A DNA stretch of 64,000 nt from Aquanectria penicillioides. Lineage: Eukaryota > Ascomycota > Sordariomycetes > Hypocreales > Nectriaceae. Each line of letters begins with the position of its first letter. The stretch's first letter is position 1. The translations under genes and the position numbers were made by a program. Below, in pieces: positions 24,786-36,391 of this stretch. Where the stretch lies: contig PYIU01000009.1 in the NCBI GenBank assembly GCA_003415625.1, positions 1,426,001-1,490,000 on the forward strand, given 5' to 3'. The notes below the pieces were generated by a model, which made no database searches, had not been told where the DNA came from, and was given only the letters and a program-made list of their open reading frames with translations.

Positions 24786-26366
24786 CTACATTGGTATCCC
24801 CCAGGCTGCCCATGGGCTCCGGCCATCCCGATCCCCTCCCCATGCGCTGCGCCTCGCCCTTTGATGCCCTCGTCCTAGCCTCGTTGGGTTTCTCGCATCT
24901 TCCATGTCCAAGTCCTCCTCGCCATCCCTGCCAACCCCGTATACACCCCCCGAACTGTAATTCCCGTGGGTAAAACACCACTCCCTGTCCTCAAAGACTC
25001 GGTTGAAGCATCCGGGCCGGCGACACTCATGGCTGTCGCAGAATAGCAACTCTGCATGTCGGCTGCTCGTGGCCCGGATCCTTCTCATCTTACGGCATTC
25101 CCTGACTACGCATTTGTGATTCTGACAGTACTCGAACAAACCCGCTTTAGGTTCTGGGCACCCTCTGACTTCACAGAGGTGGTACTCGCAGAACCGAGCG
25201 TCTGGTTTGACAGGTTGGGTGCATCTTGTTCGGCCGTCGAAGCGCTGACAACTGTCATAGTAGTCTGCCACACGATTAGAATACCCTCCCCGAGTCACTG
25301 GCTCTGATTTGAACTCACCTTCTTCGTGTGCAGCATAACTCATCCCTCCAATAGCATGTCGTCGCCTCTCAGTCTCACCCCCGAACCAATGGTGATGCTC
25401 TTCACAATATTGATTCGTACTCGCCTCCGCCTTGCACCCGTCAATCACACACTCGTGGTATTGGCAGAAATCTCTTCCAGTCTTCCTCCTCTGACACCCC
25501 TTCGACTTACAAGAATGATCCTTGCAGAAAAGCCCCTTGCTTGACTCCCTCCCCTTCGCGCACTCGGGCTCACTGCACGTGTGCTCGGGACAATGGTTGC
25601 CGGCCTTACGCTCGTTGCTGCAGTCGACGAACTGACAGTAATGGGCACCGCAGAACGGAGACATGTGACCATTATCACGACTGTGGCCGAGGCGTGAGCA
25701 GTCAAGTTTTTCGCACTGACGATGAGAAGGACAGAATCGATCCGGGTCCCTGGATACAAACGAGTTGCAGAGAAACTGGTCACAAGTGTGATTTTTGCAG
25801 AAAGGACCCTGCTCCTTGACGTTGCTGCAGTTGCCGTGTTCACACCGGTGGTCGCTGCAGTGTCGGAGGTCTGCACCACTTCGTCGAACCCGTGGGTTTT
25901 CACAGTTGAGATACTCGCAGAGATCTAAGCAGAGTGGTTTAGATCATGGGAAACCACAAAGGCACAACAGAAGCAAGATACTTACGACGCTCAGTACAGA
26001 AAGTATAACTTCCCGCGTTTCCATCTTTGACATTCAAAGCACACCTCATTCCGTTATCAACAGCTGCGCATCGCAGGTCTACATCTCGTCAACACTTCTC
26101 TCATAAACCCCCCCCCCCCCCCCTCCATAAAGGCTGGCTAACTTACGGTCCCGGCAGAGAGTTTCTCGAGGATACTTTGCCGTGGGGCAAGCTCTCCCGC
26201 CTACGATCCGTTGACATGCATGGTACTTGCAAAATTGCGAGACGATGTTCCCCTCGAGGGCCACAGGCTTGTTTTCGCAAACTGTATCCGGTGCTGCGCA
26301 AGTTGGTCCCCATACCAGAGGAGGACCACCGCGACCCTGACGACGGGAAGAGCCTCGAGCATACAT
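24786..26366 (-). CDS. Tandem Cys/His-module protein (C-C-C-x2-H repeats), function unknown
   Basis: Exons 26147-26366, 25986-26078 and 24786-25924 encode about 483 aa. Almost the whole protein is an array of roughly 15 modules of the form C-x(3-5)-C-x(n)-[FYHW]-C-x2-H-x-C, for example FCKNHTC, FCGAHYC, HCPEHTC, FCKDHSC, FCQYHEC, FCEYHLC, YCQNHKC, FCDSHEC. Three Cys and one His per unit suggests zinc binding. The pattern continues through the splice joins (LCRDH-LRC across intron 1), which supports the model. A possible fourth intron (25265-25318) is exactly 54 nt and in frame, so retained and spliced forms (483 or 465 aa) are both open. The C-terminal 60 residues are Gly/Arg-rich. Intron 1 contains a C16 run. 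The N-terminus is uncertain; an upstream exon is possible. I do not recognise a named family. Confidence 0.8.
26108..26123. repeat. C16 homopolymer within intron 1
   Basis: A run of 16 C on the plus strand (G in the transcript) inside the first intron (26079-26146) of the Cys/His-module gene. Length variation here would not change the protein but could affect splicing. Confidence 0.85.
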
Positions 26367-27203
26367 GAGACCAGGTTAACAGATACGCCCTGTTTGATAA
26401 CAGGATCTCTGAGAAATAGCCAATACCTGCTTTGAAAATGGGTCGAAGTGGTCTGGTAAGCTGAAGATTAAAAAAAAAAAAACCTGCTGTGAAAGTGACG
26501 AGAGCTGCTTGCAGACTGACATTCATCCATCAGAGAGACTGACTGCAGGACATACCCAAATGACACGTTCCATGATCAATGATTCAGACCAAAGCTCTTG
26601 TGAATGAGACGTGACATGCGGCTCGCTGCTGCTCATGAGGCGAGATGCATACGAAGAGAAGCCAGCTGATTGCCTACAAGTTGGCCCAACTGAGGCACAT
26701 TTCGGGAACCTGCATGACATTCGGATTAATTGTCCGAATAACTCTCTTCAGCAAAGACAAAATAATCATCCCAGATCTGTCACGACCGGGGCCACAAGCT
26801 GGTCACCATATCAAGCCAGTGCTCGTTGACAAACATTGCCAAGTTGACCTAGTTCAATTGTCTAACTACCATCATTCGCATCCGAGAAATAACCCTGTCA
26901 TACTCCTAATTCGTGGTATCATTCCGTACAAAAACTTTTTTCTTCGCCTTCGAGGCTTCAATCCATGTTGACCCCATGCCGCAGCCGGGGCCGCTCAACT
27001 TCAGGTGCGAAAATCTAATATAAGTGTGACTACCCCTGAGCCTTTTAACGCTGGTACAAATGCACCAATCCATAGCGCCGCCTAGTTTTCGAATTCAAAT
27101 AAAAGGAAAGACATTCAGGCTTCAACAGTAAAGTCGGGCGCGCGCTTCCTCCGAGCCCTGTCACTGTTTCGCCAGGTAATAAAAAACATGGTGCGACCAC
27201 CCA
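26367..27203. other. Spacer between telobox gene end and Cys/His-module gene start
   Basis: Should contain the promoter and leader of the Cys/His-module gene and the terminator region of the telobox gene. An A tract lies at about 26469-26482. No gene is seen. Confidence 0.5.
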
Positions 27204-30200
27204 TCACAAGGACTCAGCCACCGCAGCCTGAAGGCCTTGCAAGAGGGCTACCTCGGCCGCGTTATCGTGTACGTCAGCGAGCGATTCGGGCACGTTGGAC
27301 TGCGGAACCATTTGCACCGGCTGGGCATGCATCGGGGTGGAAGGGGTTTGAAACGGAGACTGAGAATGTTGAGGAGAGTAATGTTGTTGTTGTTGTTGTT
27401 GAGGTTGTACCGCCGCGGCCATCGTCGGAGTGTGCTGCTGCGTCGGTGTGTGATGCGGTGAAGAGTGCTGTGTTTGTGCAACTGGCGTGGAAGTCTGAGA
27501 TCGGATTTGTGAGGCGGGTTGAGGCTGTACGGGGGTTGGCAGAGCCAGCTGAGTCTGCTGTGGTTGGTGCTGTGCTTGAGACCGGGCCGCCTGGGGAGGT
27601 AGTTGTGACTGCGGCCGAGGCGGAGGTTGTGCCACCGATTGAAGCGCCTGCTGCGTCGTGGCCAGCATTGATGATCTGGCCTGTGGTAGAGAAGAAGCTG
27701 GATATCCAGAGTTGGCGGCGGATGTGACAGCGTGCGCAGCCGCTGCGTGATGGACTGCATGTTGCGTCGACGCGGCTTGTGCAGCACTTGCAGCCTGAGC
27801 CGGTGTAACAACACCCGTGCCAACAGCAGTGGCAGGGCTTCCGGTAGGTCTGCCTTGAGGAGGGTTCTGTAGCCCTCCCGCCAAGGTCATGATGCCTTGT
27901 ATCCTGGCTTGCTCTTCTTCCGAGTTCATCCTTGCCCGTTCCTCCGCCTCCTTTCTGGCAGCCTGGGTGGGAGCTCTCGTCTTGAGCTCACCAGTAACGG
28001 CCTGGAGATAGTACGGCATCTCGGAGTTTGTCTTGAGGAAGAAGAGCTTCAGGTTTCGCGCCTTATCCTTTAGTTGGACCTGGGTACGGTCTTTGAGTAT
28101 ATCGGAAATGGTTCCGCTTTGGCCGAAGAGGGTCAAGATTTGACTCCAATGGGGTCCCTTGACCATGTCTAGACCAGCCATGAGAGCTTTTTCTTCCTCT
28201 TGTGTCCACGGGCGACGTGTCGAGTGAAGGCCTTCTCGTCGAGTGTGAGCGGATGATTTCGAGAGTGCTGCTTGGCGTGCCTTGTCATATAGTATGGCGC
28301 TAGGGAAGGTCTGGTTAGGGGGAGATTTTCGCCCGGAGCAGGAGCAGGGGGTTGAGGTTCAGGGACATGCTGCGTGTACGTGTAATATGGGTGCTGTGAT
28401 TGAACTTGTTGTAGCTGGCTCAGGTATGACTGAGCAGCCATGCTCTCGGCTGGATGGTGTTAGTTGCTGGCGTCTCCAAAGCGATTGCTGGATATACTCA
28501 CTAGTACTAGTGGGCACCGTTGGCTGGTACGGTACAGGTGACAGGCCGTGCAGAGTGGTCTTTACGTAATTCGAGGTGCTTTCTGCAACGAGTGCCTCCA
28601 GCTCCTTGTAGTCGGTCATTAAGTCTATCTTGCCATTCGTCTGTGGGGTGGCAATCTCGGCCTTGGGGGGGCTCTTGGGTGGCTCGGGAGGTTGATCGAC
28701 TGTCTCGATGACAGGTGTTGGCGCGGGGTTCTCTTCGGTCAACCCCGCCAGAGCGTTTTGGACAAGACCAGAGGTAGTCTTCTCGAAAAATGAAGACAAG
28801 TCGTCCAAGTCGAGGTCGTCGTCGCCAGGGCCATCTGGTAAAATATCTAAAGCAGTTTCCCCGCCGGATGGCATGGAGAGGCCGAGTCTAGTTCCGAGGT
28901 CTACTACCGAGGTCACACGTCCTTTGGCGTAGGTGCTGAAGCTACGCAACAAGTCATCGGGAGGATACTTCTCTTTCAAGGTTGCTACTAGAAAGTCAGA
29001 AAACCCTCAAATGTGAAAGAAACAAAGAGCGACTCTTACCAGCCTCTGTTTGAACCTCAGTTTGAAGGGCATCTCGCCGTGACCGAGCGGATGCGGCAAA
29101 CTCTTGATCAGCTGGCGTAAGCTCGAGGCCTTCGTGAAGGCACCGTAGTTTTTCTTCTAGCCCATCGACAAGAATTGGATTTAAGACCTGGTCCACTTGC
29201 TGGTCTGGAGCCTTGGCAAAGATTGACTTGATTGCCAATTGGGTCTTGAGCGCGAGGAGGAGCTCAATGACTTCGGTGCCGAGGTTGGAAATCTGATCTG
29301 GGAAGATGGCGTGGAAGTGTTCATGAGCCTCCTTGTACGAGTTGAGGCCGCCGTCCAAAAGCCAAAGTCCAAATTGAGCAAGGTTCGCTAGGCCTAAAAT
29401 CGTACGTGATTCATCGTCTTGGAGATCGAGCTCAACGGAGGATAGAATCGAGTTGGTCGAATAAATCTGCTTGATCTGCTCGAAGGACTTCTGTGCCTGA
29501 CGGAAAGATTGCGAATGGTGAGAGAGGCTCTCGCGGATGAGTTTTATCGATTCGTCAAAGGGCTGGGAGAAGATGAGGAGCATCGAAATGGCCTGTTCGC
29601 CAAGGTAAGCGCTGGAGCACCATTGCGCCTAGGTGCCAACCTACCATGTTACCCAGCGCATTCCGGCTTGCAGTGCGCAAATACTTCTGAGGATCAGATA
29701 GAAAGGTTATAGGAGCTGTGGGCAGTGTTTCTTCGGGGATAGGTGCCGTGTCGACGTCCATCGGGTCATCGGTGGTAGCCTGGGTGAGGTCGGCGTCCTG
29801 GGCGAACTGGCTCACCAGGTCGCTGACGTTGGAGAGCGCATTCTGAACAAGCAGAGCGAGCCCATCCTCCAACGATTCCTCGGCACCCGGGTCGTTTTCG
29901 AATGCGTTATCGTGAGCGGTGTTGTCGGTTTCCGTCTTGACCCTCTTTGAGGGGTCATCGCCATTGATCGGATCCTCGAACGGTCGTTTTGTCGCAGCTT
30001 GGAGGGCCAACTCCAAGTCGAGCCCGTCGAGGATATTGTGCTCTTGCTTAATGCCTAAGGCTGAGGCCGTCAGCGAGGTTCCGTAGGGGCAATCTCGAAC
30101 CAAGGTAGCGGGGAGCTGCGATAGTTGGACATCGCGATTGCGGGTGGCGGGGGAATGCAAGCAGCATCGATTACGCACCTGACGGCGACAAGGCCGCGCT

Positions 30201-30227
30201 CAGGCCGGGCTGCGCAGGCTCAGCCAT
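27204..30227 (-). CDS. tbf1: Telobox Myb protein (Tbf1/TrfA type), frame broken once as assembled
   Basis: Homolog of fungal TTAGGG-binding Tbf1/TrfA proteins, which act at telomeres and promoters. Exons: 30179-30227, 29645-30054, 29040-29592, 28502-28987, 27204-28449, about 914 aa if the last exon is read through. The middle (LLIFSQPFDESIKLIRESLS to VDQVLNPILVDG) is a helical TRF-homology-like dimerisation domain. A Myb domain follows (RRPWTQEEEKALMAGLDMVK..HWSQIL) with telobox VQLKDKARNLKLFFLK. The C-terminus is Gln/Pro/Ala-rich. Within the last exon the frame of the N-terminal part and that of the Myb part differ by one base at a run of five G on the plus strand (28318-28322). As written, the upstream frame stops at 28169, inside the Myb region. 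Either a base is missing in the assembly, a poor-donor intron (GTCCCT) rescues it, or the allele is truncated. Confidence 0.85.
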
Positions 30228-32599
30228 GATGAAAGCTTCGTCAGAACATAAGCCAGTGACGCAGTCGAAAGTTCGTAGCACGGGAAGGGCAATTCAGCGC
30301 GGCGGCGGCGGCGTCGTCGGCGCGGTGAGGCGGGATGATGAGGTTCTGGAGAAAATTTGCTGAGTAAGTCCAACCGACTGCCCTTATTTCTTGCCCCAAA
30401 ACTCTGATGGTTGAGATACACAATTGCACCGCAAAATCGTTTAAAATTTATTGTCAACGAGAAAAATGCAAAACTCGGGTCGCCGATGACGCTGCTGCTC
30501 CCTGGAATACCAGTAAATGCCAATTAATTACTTTTATTGTCTTAATTTTTGTTTTTTCCTGATGTTTCTTTGGTATCGTTGCTCTTATCTTGAACCAGAG
30601 CAATCGTTGTAAGTTTGCACGTGGTTTGCCGCCATGAGCGGCGGCCGGTAGATATCGGTACCGACCTTGTCTTAAAACGGCAATAGCTCCAAGCTGCGAC
30701 CGTTTTTTTTTTATGGTAGAAAAACTTACTAGTCATGGACCGCTCCTCAAGTGACGCGAATCACAAGTGTGTGTAAACAATGCCAATTGAACACTCTGCT
30801 GGGTCCAATGCGGTTCTAGAATTTAAAGCCATGCACTGAGGCCATCTCTTGCCTTCACACCGCCGCTTTCAACAAAATCATCCGATTGTTTTCTTTTTTC
30901 TGTTGCCATGTACGTAGTGTTCATGTTTGGCAAGTACTCAGCTGTTAGCTCCCAAGAGCGCCGCGGAAACAGGGACGAGATACCGGAGCTTGGTGCACTA
31001 CGTAGCTTATCAGGCCATGAGACTAGGCACGATCTCATTTATGGCTGAAAGTTGCATCGTGATCGTTGTGTCTCAGGTACAACAGCTGGTACATGCGAGC
31101 CTACGATGTGCGCGACCACTCAACATTCGAGCTGTTACTTCGTACATGCGAATTGAATTGTCGGCGCCATCCTTGGAAATTACAATACACATCAAAAGTA
31201 ACGCCCAAGTTAAGGGCTCCTGCGTGCAAGATGCTGGATTACAATGCAGGTGCTGAATTACTCAAACCTGCAGAACGATTAAATATCGGTTAAAGGTAGG
31301 ACCGAACCCATCTTCTTGGGTCAAGACTGGCAATGTTCTGATTCTACCTTATAATGGATGGTATCATTGCACCAAGTTGCTAGTAAGGCTGCACATTGTT
31401 AGGACACGCAGATTCTCCACCCACAGCTTTCCAGCGCTATGCTTACCCTTAGGACGGAGAAACCGGTGCCTTATTTTTGACACTTGCCATCTTCACTCTC
31501 GACGTTACATTCAGTCCGGCAATTGGGAATCCGATGCTTTCCGCGAAGCGGTGTGGAATACTCCTGCGATCGTGTCTCATTCTAAATGGAAGAAGGCGTC
31601 GAATAGGACCCCGTTAAAAAAAAATCCTTCCTTTCTTTTTTTCAGAATCAAGTCATGAGACACCCTGAGGCTGGCGTCGTGTCGCCATCATCGGCCATTC
31701 AAGATATGTCATGTCCTCTGATTCATCATTTGGTGACGTAATGTTCTATATGCTGGGGATCTAGTATCTCGAGATCCAATCCTCGTCGAGGGTAGATCAT
31801 TGTCATCGAAGAGGAATTGAAGCTTATACTTACAATGCAAGGGTTCGAACCGACACCACACACTGTACGAAACTGGCGGGGTTCATTAGCCACTAGTTCT
31901 GCTTGTGACGACAGATACAGCCATCGAATTAAAGTTGACTTGAAAGGTGTAATTCATCGCTCTCTTTCTCATGAAGAACCAATGGTCTCGAGTAAACATG
32001 CCGTATCGAAAGGATGCGTTTCATTCGGAAAAGTCATGTGTTGTCCCGGTATCCCCTTATCAGCAGCATTGGTTCCCAACGTACATAGTTCATGGCGAAT
32101 GATCGAGACGTCCTTTAGTCCACAGTGATCGCTGTCTTTGAAGTCATTAGGGGGCAACCAAGACGCGAAAGAAAAAGAAGAAGTTGAAAAAAAACACCCC
32201 CCCCCCCCCATTTCGCCACAGTTCCTTCCATTACGGGGTAATCGGGCAAGAAAATGCGGACCGGAAATTTTCTTGCTGTTTGACTGTCGAAAGAGTCGTG
32301 GGAAGGGCGCAATCAACAACAAGGGCGCAGACAGGTGGGGCTATTACCGACTCGACATCGTTTTCTAGAAGAACCGATCAAAGTTTAAATGAATTGTAAT
32401 CAATGAAGAGTGAAGTCAATGGCTATGAGTTCTTCGCTAAAGTTGAACCGGAATCACCCCATTCGCTGAATAAGCCCTGGATAAAGTCAACACCAGCTCC
32501 AAATCGCAACTCTTTTTTCCAATACTATCCTCGAGTGTAGGTACACTGGTCTTCATTCCTTTCACTGGGCAACGTCTACGATAAGCTAGAGCAACTACC
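30228..32599. other. 2.4-kb spacer, divergent
   Basis: Lies between the starts of the telobox gene and the MFS gene. Contains a run of 13 C at 32197-32209 and a tRNA-like B-box (GGTTCGAACCC on the minus strand near 31845) that does not fold into a tRNA. No gene is supported. Confidence 0.5.
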
Positions 32600-34179
32600 A
32601 TGGCGACGCAATCTTCGACGTCCACCTCGGTGCGACTCAACGATTTGCACCCAGGCAGTCACATCACCCAGCGTGACGCCCTGCATACTGACTTGTCGCG
32701 TCATGGTGATGTTGACACCGATTCTGACCCCGTTCTGGAGGCGTCCCGGCTTGCCGACAGCACTGTGCCTGATGGTGGGTATGGCTGGGTCGTGGTGATT
32801 GCATGTTCTACGGTTGCGTGGTGGTTTGTCGGCACCAGTTACAGCTGGGGTATTATCCAAGATGCCCTCGTGGCCGAAGGGGTTGGATCGCCGGCGACTC
32901 TGGCATTCGTTGGTTCTGTCTCTGCAGGACTTATCAGTGCCCTTGCCATAATAAACGCACGAATCGTTCGCTGGTTGGGCTCTCGGCTTACGGCCATGGT
33001 TGGTGTCTTCTTCCTGGGCTTGTCAGCCATTACCAGCAGTTTCGCTGTGAAGAATGTCACCGGGATGTTCTTCACTAGTGGAGTGATTCTTGGATTGGGA
33101 TTGAGGTGAGTAGCTCAGAACCTTGTGAGTTCAATGTGATTAACAGTTTATCCGCTAGTCTTTGTTTTATGGTATGTATGCCGGATTTCCCAATCTTGCT
33201 GCCTTCGTTAATGGTGTTTTGTAGACTGTATCAGTAACACCGGCTCAATATTTCAGTAGGAGACGAGGCCTCGCGAATGGAATTGTCTTCGCGGGCGGTG
33301 GCCTCGGAGGCGCTGTGACAAGCTATGGTCTGGATGCTTTGATCCAAAATTTCGGTCCAGCCTGGACGTATCGCATTCTTGGGTTCGCAACGCTTGCCAC
33401 TGGACTACCAGCAGCTTGGTTTATTCGAGAGCGCACTCCGATCCGAACGGCCGGTTTTATTGAATGGTATGCTTCCAACTATTCCACCCTTCATCTCAAG
33501 ACTAACTTGTACGTCAGGCGACTTTTCAAAGACCCGGGTTTTTTGTTGGTGTTTGCCGTCGGAGCTATCGGGACGTTTCCCCTTTTTGTGCCCCCGTTCT
33601 TTATCCCTCTGTACAGTCGGTCCATGGGCCTGTCATCCAGCACAGGGGCTGGATTGCTTGCTGGCTTCAACTTCTCGTCCGCAGTTGGTCGAATCATGTG
33701 TGGGGTTCTCTGTGACAAACTTGGGTCGATAAACACGCTCTTTGGCTCCCTTGTACTCACCGCGATTAGCATTCTCGCTTTGTGGCCAAAGTCAACGACA
33801 CTCGCTCCCCTGGCAGCATTCGTGGTAATTAATGGAGCGGCAAATGGAGGCTTCTTTTCTACTATGCCGACAGTTGTTGGCAATACCTTTGGGTCTGCAA
33901 GGGTGTCAGTTGCAATGGGCATGATTGTAACAGGATGGGTTGGAGGATACCTGATGGTAGGTGATCCAACATTTCTCGGAATGTCGTCTAATACTAATTT
34001 GAAATTGATAGGGAGCACCGATTGCAGGCTATTTACTTCAGAGATATGGCGGCAACGAAAGCGGCCTACAAGCCTACCGTCCAGCCATGTATTACGCTGG
34101 TTCCCTTGCCCTTGGCGCCGCCGGACTTGTCGCGATTTTGAAAGTTCAAACAAATAAGAGCTTGCTGGGAAGGAGATGA
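32600..34179 (+). CDS. MFS transporter, monocarboxylate-porter (MCT/MCH) type
   Basis: Membrane transporter of the major facilitator superfamily, monocarboxylate-porter branch. Substrate unknown; family members move monocarboxylates, riboflavin or other small acids. Five exons, 32600-33105, 33159-33171, 33225-33466, 33518-33956 and 34012-34179; exon 2 is only 13 nt. Joins rebuild GLGLSLCFMTVSVTPAQYFS, IEWRLFKDP and GGYLMGAPIAGYLLQRYGG. The N-terminal 55 residues are hydrophilic, then DGGYGWVVVIACSTVAWW, the [DE]GG-[YW]GW entry motif of this branch. YFSRRRGLANGIVFAGGGLG, the SRRRG..NG signature after helix 4, and GRIMCGVLCDKLG after helix 7 are present. The twelve hydrophobic segments are accounted for. 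About 455 aa, of usual length. No transporter-linked metabolic genes lie beside it. Confidence 0.92.
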
Positions 34180-34833
34180 ACGAAAAATATGGCACCTTGG
34201 TTAACCCAAAGAAAACAGTCCCGGGAATATAAACGCGAAACAAACGTCATATGCATCTCACCTAATTGTATTGTTAGTATGAGGTCGGGGATTGGTCAAG
34301 AGTATATGTGGAGAAACGGTCGCTAAATGTCGGGTGCTATCCTCACACTGTTCCCCCCCCCTTTCTTCTTCTATTTGCCATTTAGAGTTGGATTTGTTTC
34401 CATGACTATTGTGCATGGCCGAGTTGATATAATACGGAATGTATCTGACAATAGTCAAGATAGGTCTAAGGTACTTGCCCAGTCCGAACTTGACTTACCC
34501 CTTAGCTTATACTGCCGAACAATTATTTCGTTTCCATTTGACCTACTATTTTAGCCTATACAAAATCCTCTTGAACCTGAGTTTTGGAGGGTTTAGGAAG
34601 TGTCTTGGAGTCCATGTCGGTTTGAGGATTGTGTTCAATGCGGCAACTTGCACAATGCTGAAAGAGCAACCACTCCCAACTTACCCACACCTGCCTTCCA
34701 TCGCAAATAACCAATAACCCATTCTACGCTCTACGAGACAGAGAGTAATTCCTTCATCCTCAACAATATCACATCCTTCCCTAAGTACAACTTCCTTGAC
34801 AACACGCTCCTAGAGTCATCCAACGAGACTGCA
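34180..34833. other. Spacer upstream of small membrane protein gene
   Basis: Contains the MFS 3' UTR and, from about 34700, a CA/CT-rich leader-like sequence before the ATG at 34834. No coding region is seen. Confidence 0.5.
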
Positions 34834-35115
34834 ATGATCGACAAGTTGCAATGCCAGGCACACACGCGCACTCCCTGGGGCGAGCGCGACCACCGCTACG
34901 ACTACCGCCTCCGCTACCTCGCCATGGGCGCTCTCACCCTCGTCGTCTTCACCGTCGCCGTCGTGGGGGTTGTCTTCATCGCCGAGAACGCCAAGCACCG
35001 CTGGGGCACCGACGACGGAGGCGCAGCCGCGACAGAGCCCTCGAGTCTCCCAACAACGACGGCAACGAAGGCTCCGAGGAGCCTAGTTGAGGCTGAGGAG
35101 AAGGGGAGATGGTAG
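34834..35115 (+). CDS. Small single-pass membrane protein, or first exon of the next gene
   Basis: Open frame of 93 codons with strong C-ending codon bias, so probably translated. It starts MIDKLQCQAHTRTPWGERDH, has one membrane segment (YLAMGALTLVVFTVAVVGVV) at about residues 29-50, and ends in a Thr/Ala/Pro-rich tail (ATEPSSLPTTTATKAPR). A leader-like CT-rich stretch precedes it. The stop is TAG at 35113-35115, and the same frame continues directly into Cys-rich coding sequence (QHPSFGTCHDQLHDC). TAG followed by CAA can also be read as a splice acceptor. So this may be a separate gene of unknown function or the 5' end of the Cys-rich gene. No family recognised. Confidence 0.5.
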   Translation: MIDKLQCQAHTRTPWGERDHRYDYRLRYLAMGALTLVVFTVAVVGVVFIAENAKHRWGTDDGGAAATEPSSLPTTTATKAPRSLVEAEEKGRW

Positions 35116-35714
35116 CAACATCCATCGTTTGGCACATGCCACGACCAACTGCATGACTGCCGGGCCTTCCCCAAGCCCGTGAGGCCTCCCTTTCCATATC
35201 TGCCTTGGCTGAAGCATTCCTCTTACAGACGCAGGACTTTTTTTGCCCACCTCTGATGGTCTGCTACGAGATACCGTGGTCGCTGACGGGAATATACTGC
35301 TGCGCCGACAACGCGGTCTGCATCGCGTCCCCGGACCACGTCCCCCAGTGCATCGCCAACACAACCCCCTGCGGTCCAGACCTCGGCGGGGGATGCTGCT
35401 CTGAAGACACGGTGTGCTCCCCAAACGGATCCCTCCGAAAAAAGCCAGGGCTCGCAGGTTTCCCTCAGCCCATGGCCACGCAAGGCTGCAAGGTGAACGT
35501 GGATGAAGGGGTGGTAGCCTCGGGCACTTTCGCAAACATCAAGGTGCAAGGGCCCTATGCAATACAGAGCCTTGATCATTCATACACAGATGTAAAATTT
35601 GGTGAGGTTGGGTTTGCCGAGTCGGGTGGATGTCGCGAACTTGTAATGGTTTGTGGCTCAACTATGGCGTTGGTTCTGGCGATAGCTGGTCCACTGTTAG
35701 CCCGCAACCTATAA
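35116..35714 (+). CDS. Cys-rich, probably GPI-anchored cell-surface protein (5' end unresolved)
   Basis: Two exons, 35116-35178 and 35229-35714, join in phase 0 over a 50-nt intron (donor GTGAGG, acceptor CTTACAG). They encode SFGTCHDQLHDCRAFPKP-TQDFFCPPLMVCYEIPW and LTGIYCCADNAVCIA..., a Cys pattern typical of fungal secreted wall proteins (paired CC, CGPDLGGGCC, TVCSPNG). The last 20 residues (TMALVLAIAGPLLARNL) are hydrophobic after a small-residue patch, as for a GPI attachment signal. A signal peptide should precede QHPSFG but no clean exon supplies it; the upstream frame at 34834 contains MGALTLVVFTVAV, which could serve if a weak GTGGGG donor is used. About 180 residues are visible. 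Function unknown. Confidence 0.5.
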
Positions 35715-36391
35715 AATACATTAGATACCCGCTGAGTGTGGACGGTTTACATCACATGCTAGCTATAGAAGAATGAATAGAACATAAATCTTCAAGAGTC
35801 ATATGACTCTTCATTGTTCGTTATAAGCCCACTTAGGACGGGCTATGTCTATAGTACGATCATTGCAATGATGTCTTGATATCCACACCGAGGGTATTCA
35901 TCCCTTCCCAAACCTCCATCCAAGATTGAGACTGATCGTTATTCGCGTGCTCTCTGTAAATAATCATTAAAAAATCCGCCTCGCAGATGTGTGTCCATAG
36001 CCTGTATGTACGGAGCATCCTCATTCGCTCAATCAACCAGCCCATCCCGTCCGCGAATCCACCAATCCCAGACATTACAACAACGCTGTAGCCTGGGTCC
36101 TACCCATCCTCACTTTGAATGAAGAATGCCCATGTTTTTCGGGTTTCCAAGGTTGTCCGTTCGTTGGGGGATGTAGTTGATAGTATGTGCAAAGCGGGAG
36201 CGTATAACAAGTCTAGATGCGAGAATAAAGACAAAGATAAAATAAGTAACAAAGGTCGTTGCCGACGGTCCAGCCCGCATGAACCACGGGACGGTTGGGT
36301 ATCTCAAGGGATTAAAAAGTAAAAAGAGGAAAAGAAAAAGTCAAAAACGCCGGGAAAAAAATTGTCGAGACGACGAGGTGGTATCGAGACG
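35715..36391. other. Convergent 3' spacer
   Basis: Between the Cys-rich gene (+) and the small secreted-protein gene (-). Short, AT-richer, no supported ORF. Confidence 0.5.

Noticed and set aside
31800..31900. tRNA-like sequence on the minus strand: A-box-like TGGCTAATG and B-box GGTTCGAACCC
   Set aside because: The T-arm stem (GTCGG against CCTTG) and the acceptor ends do not pair; no cloverleaf can be drawn.
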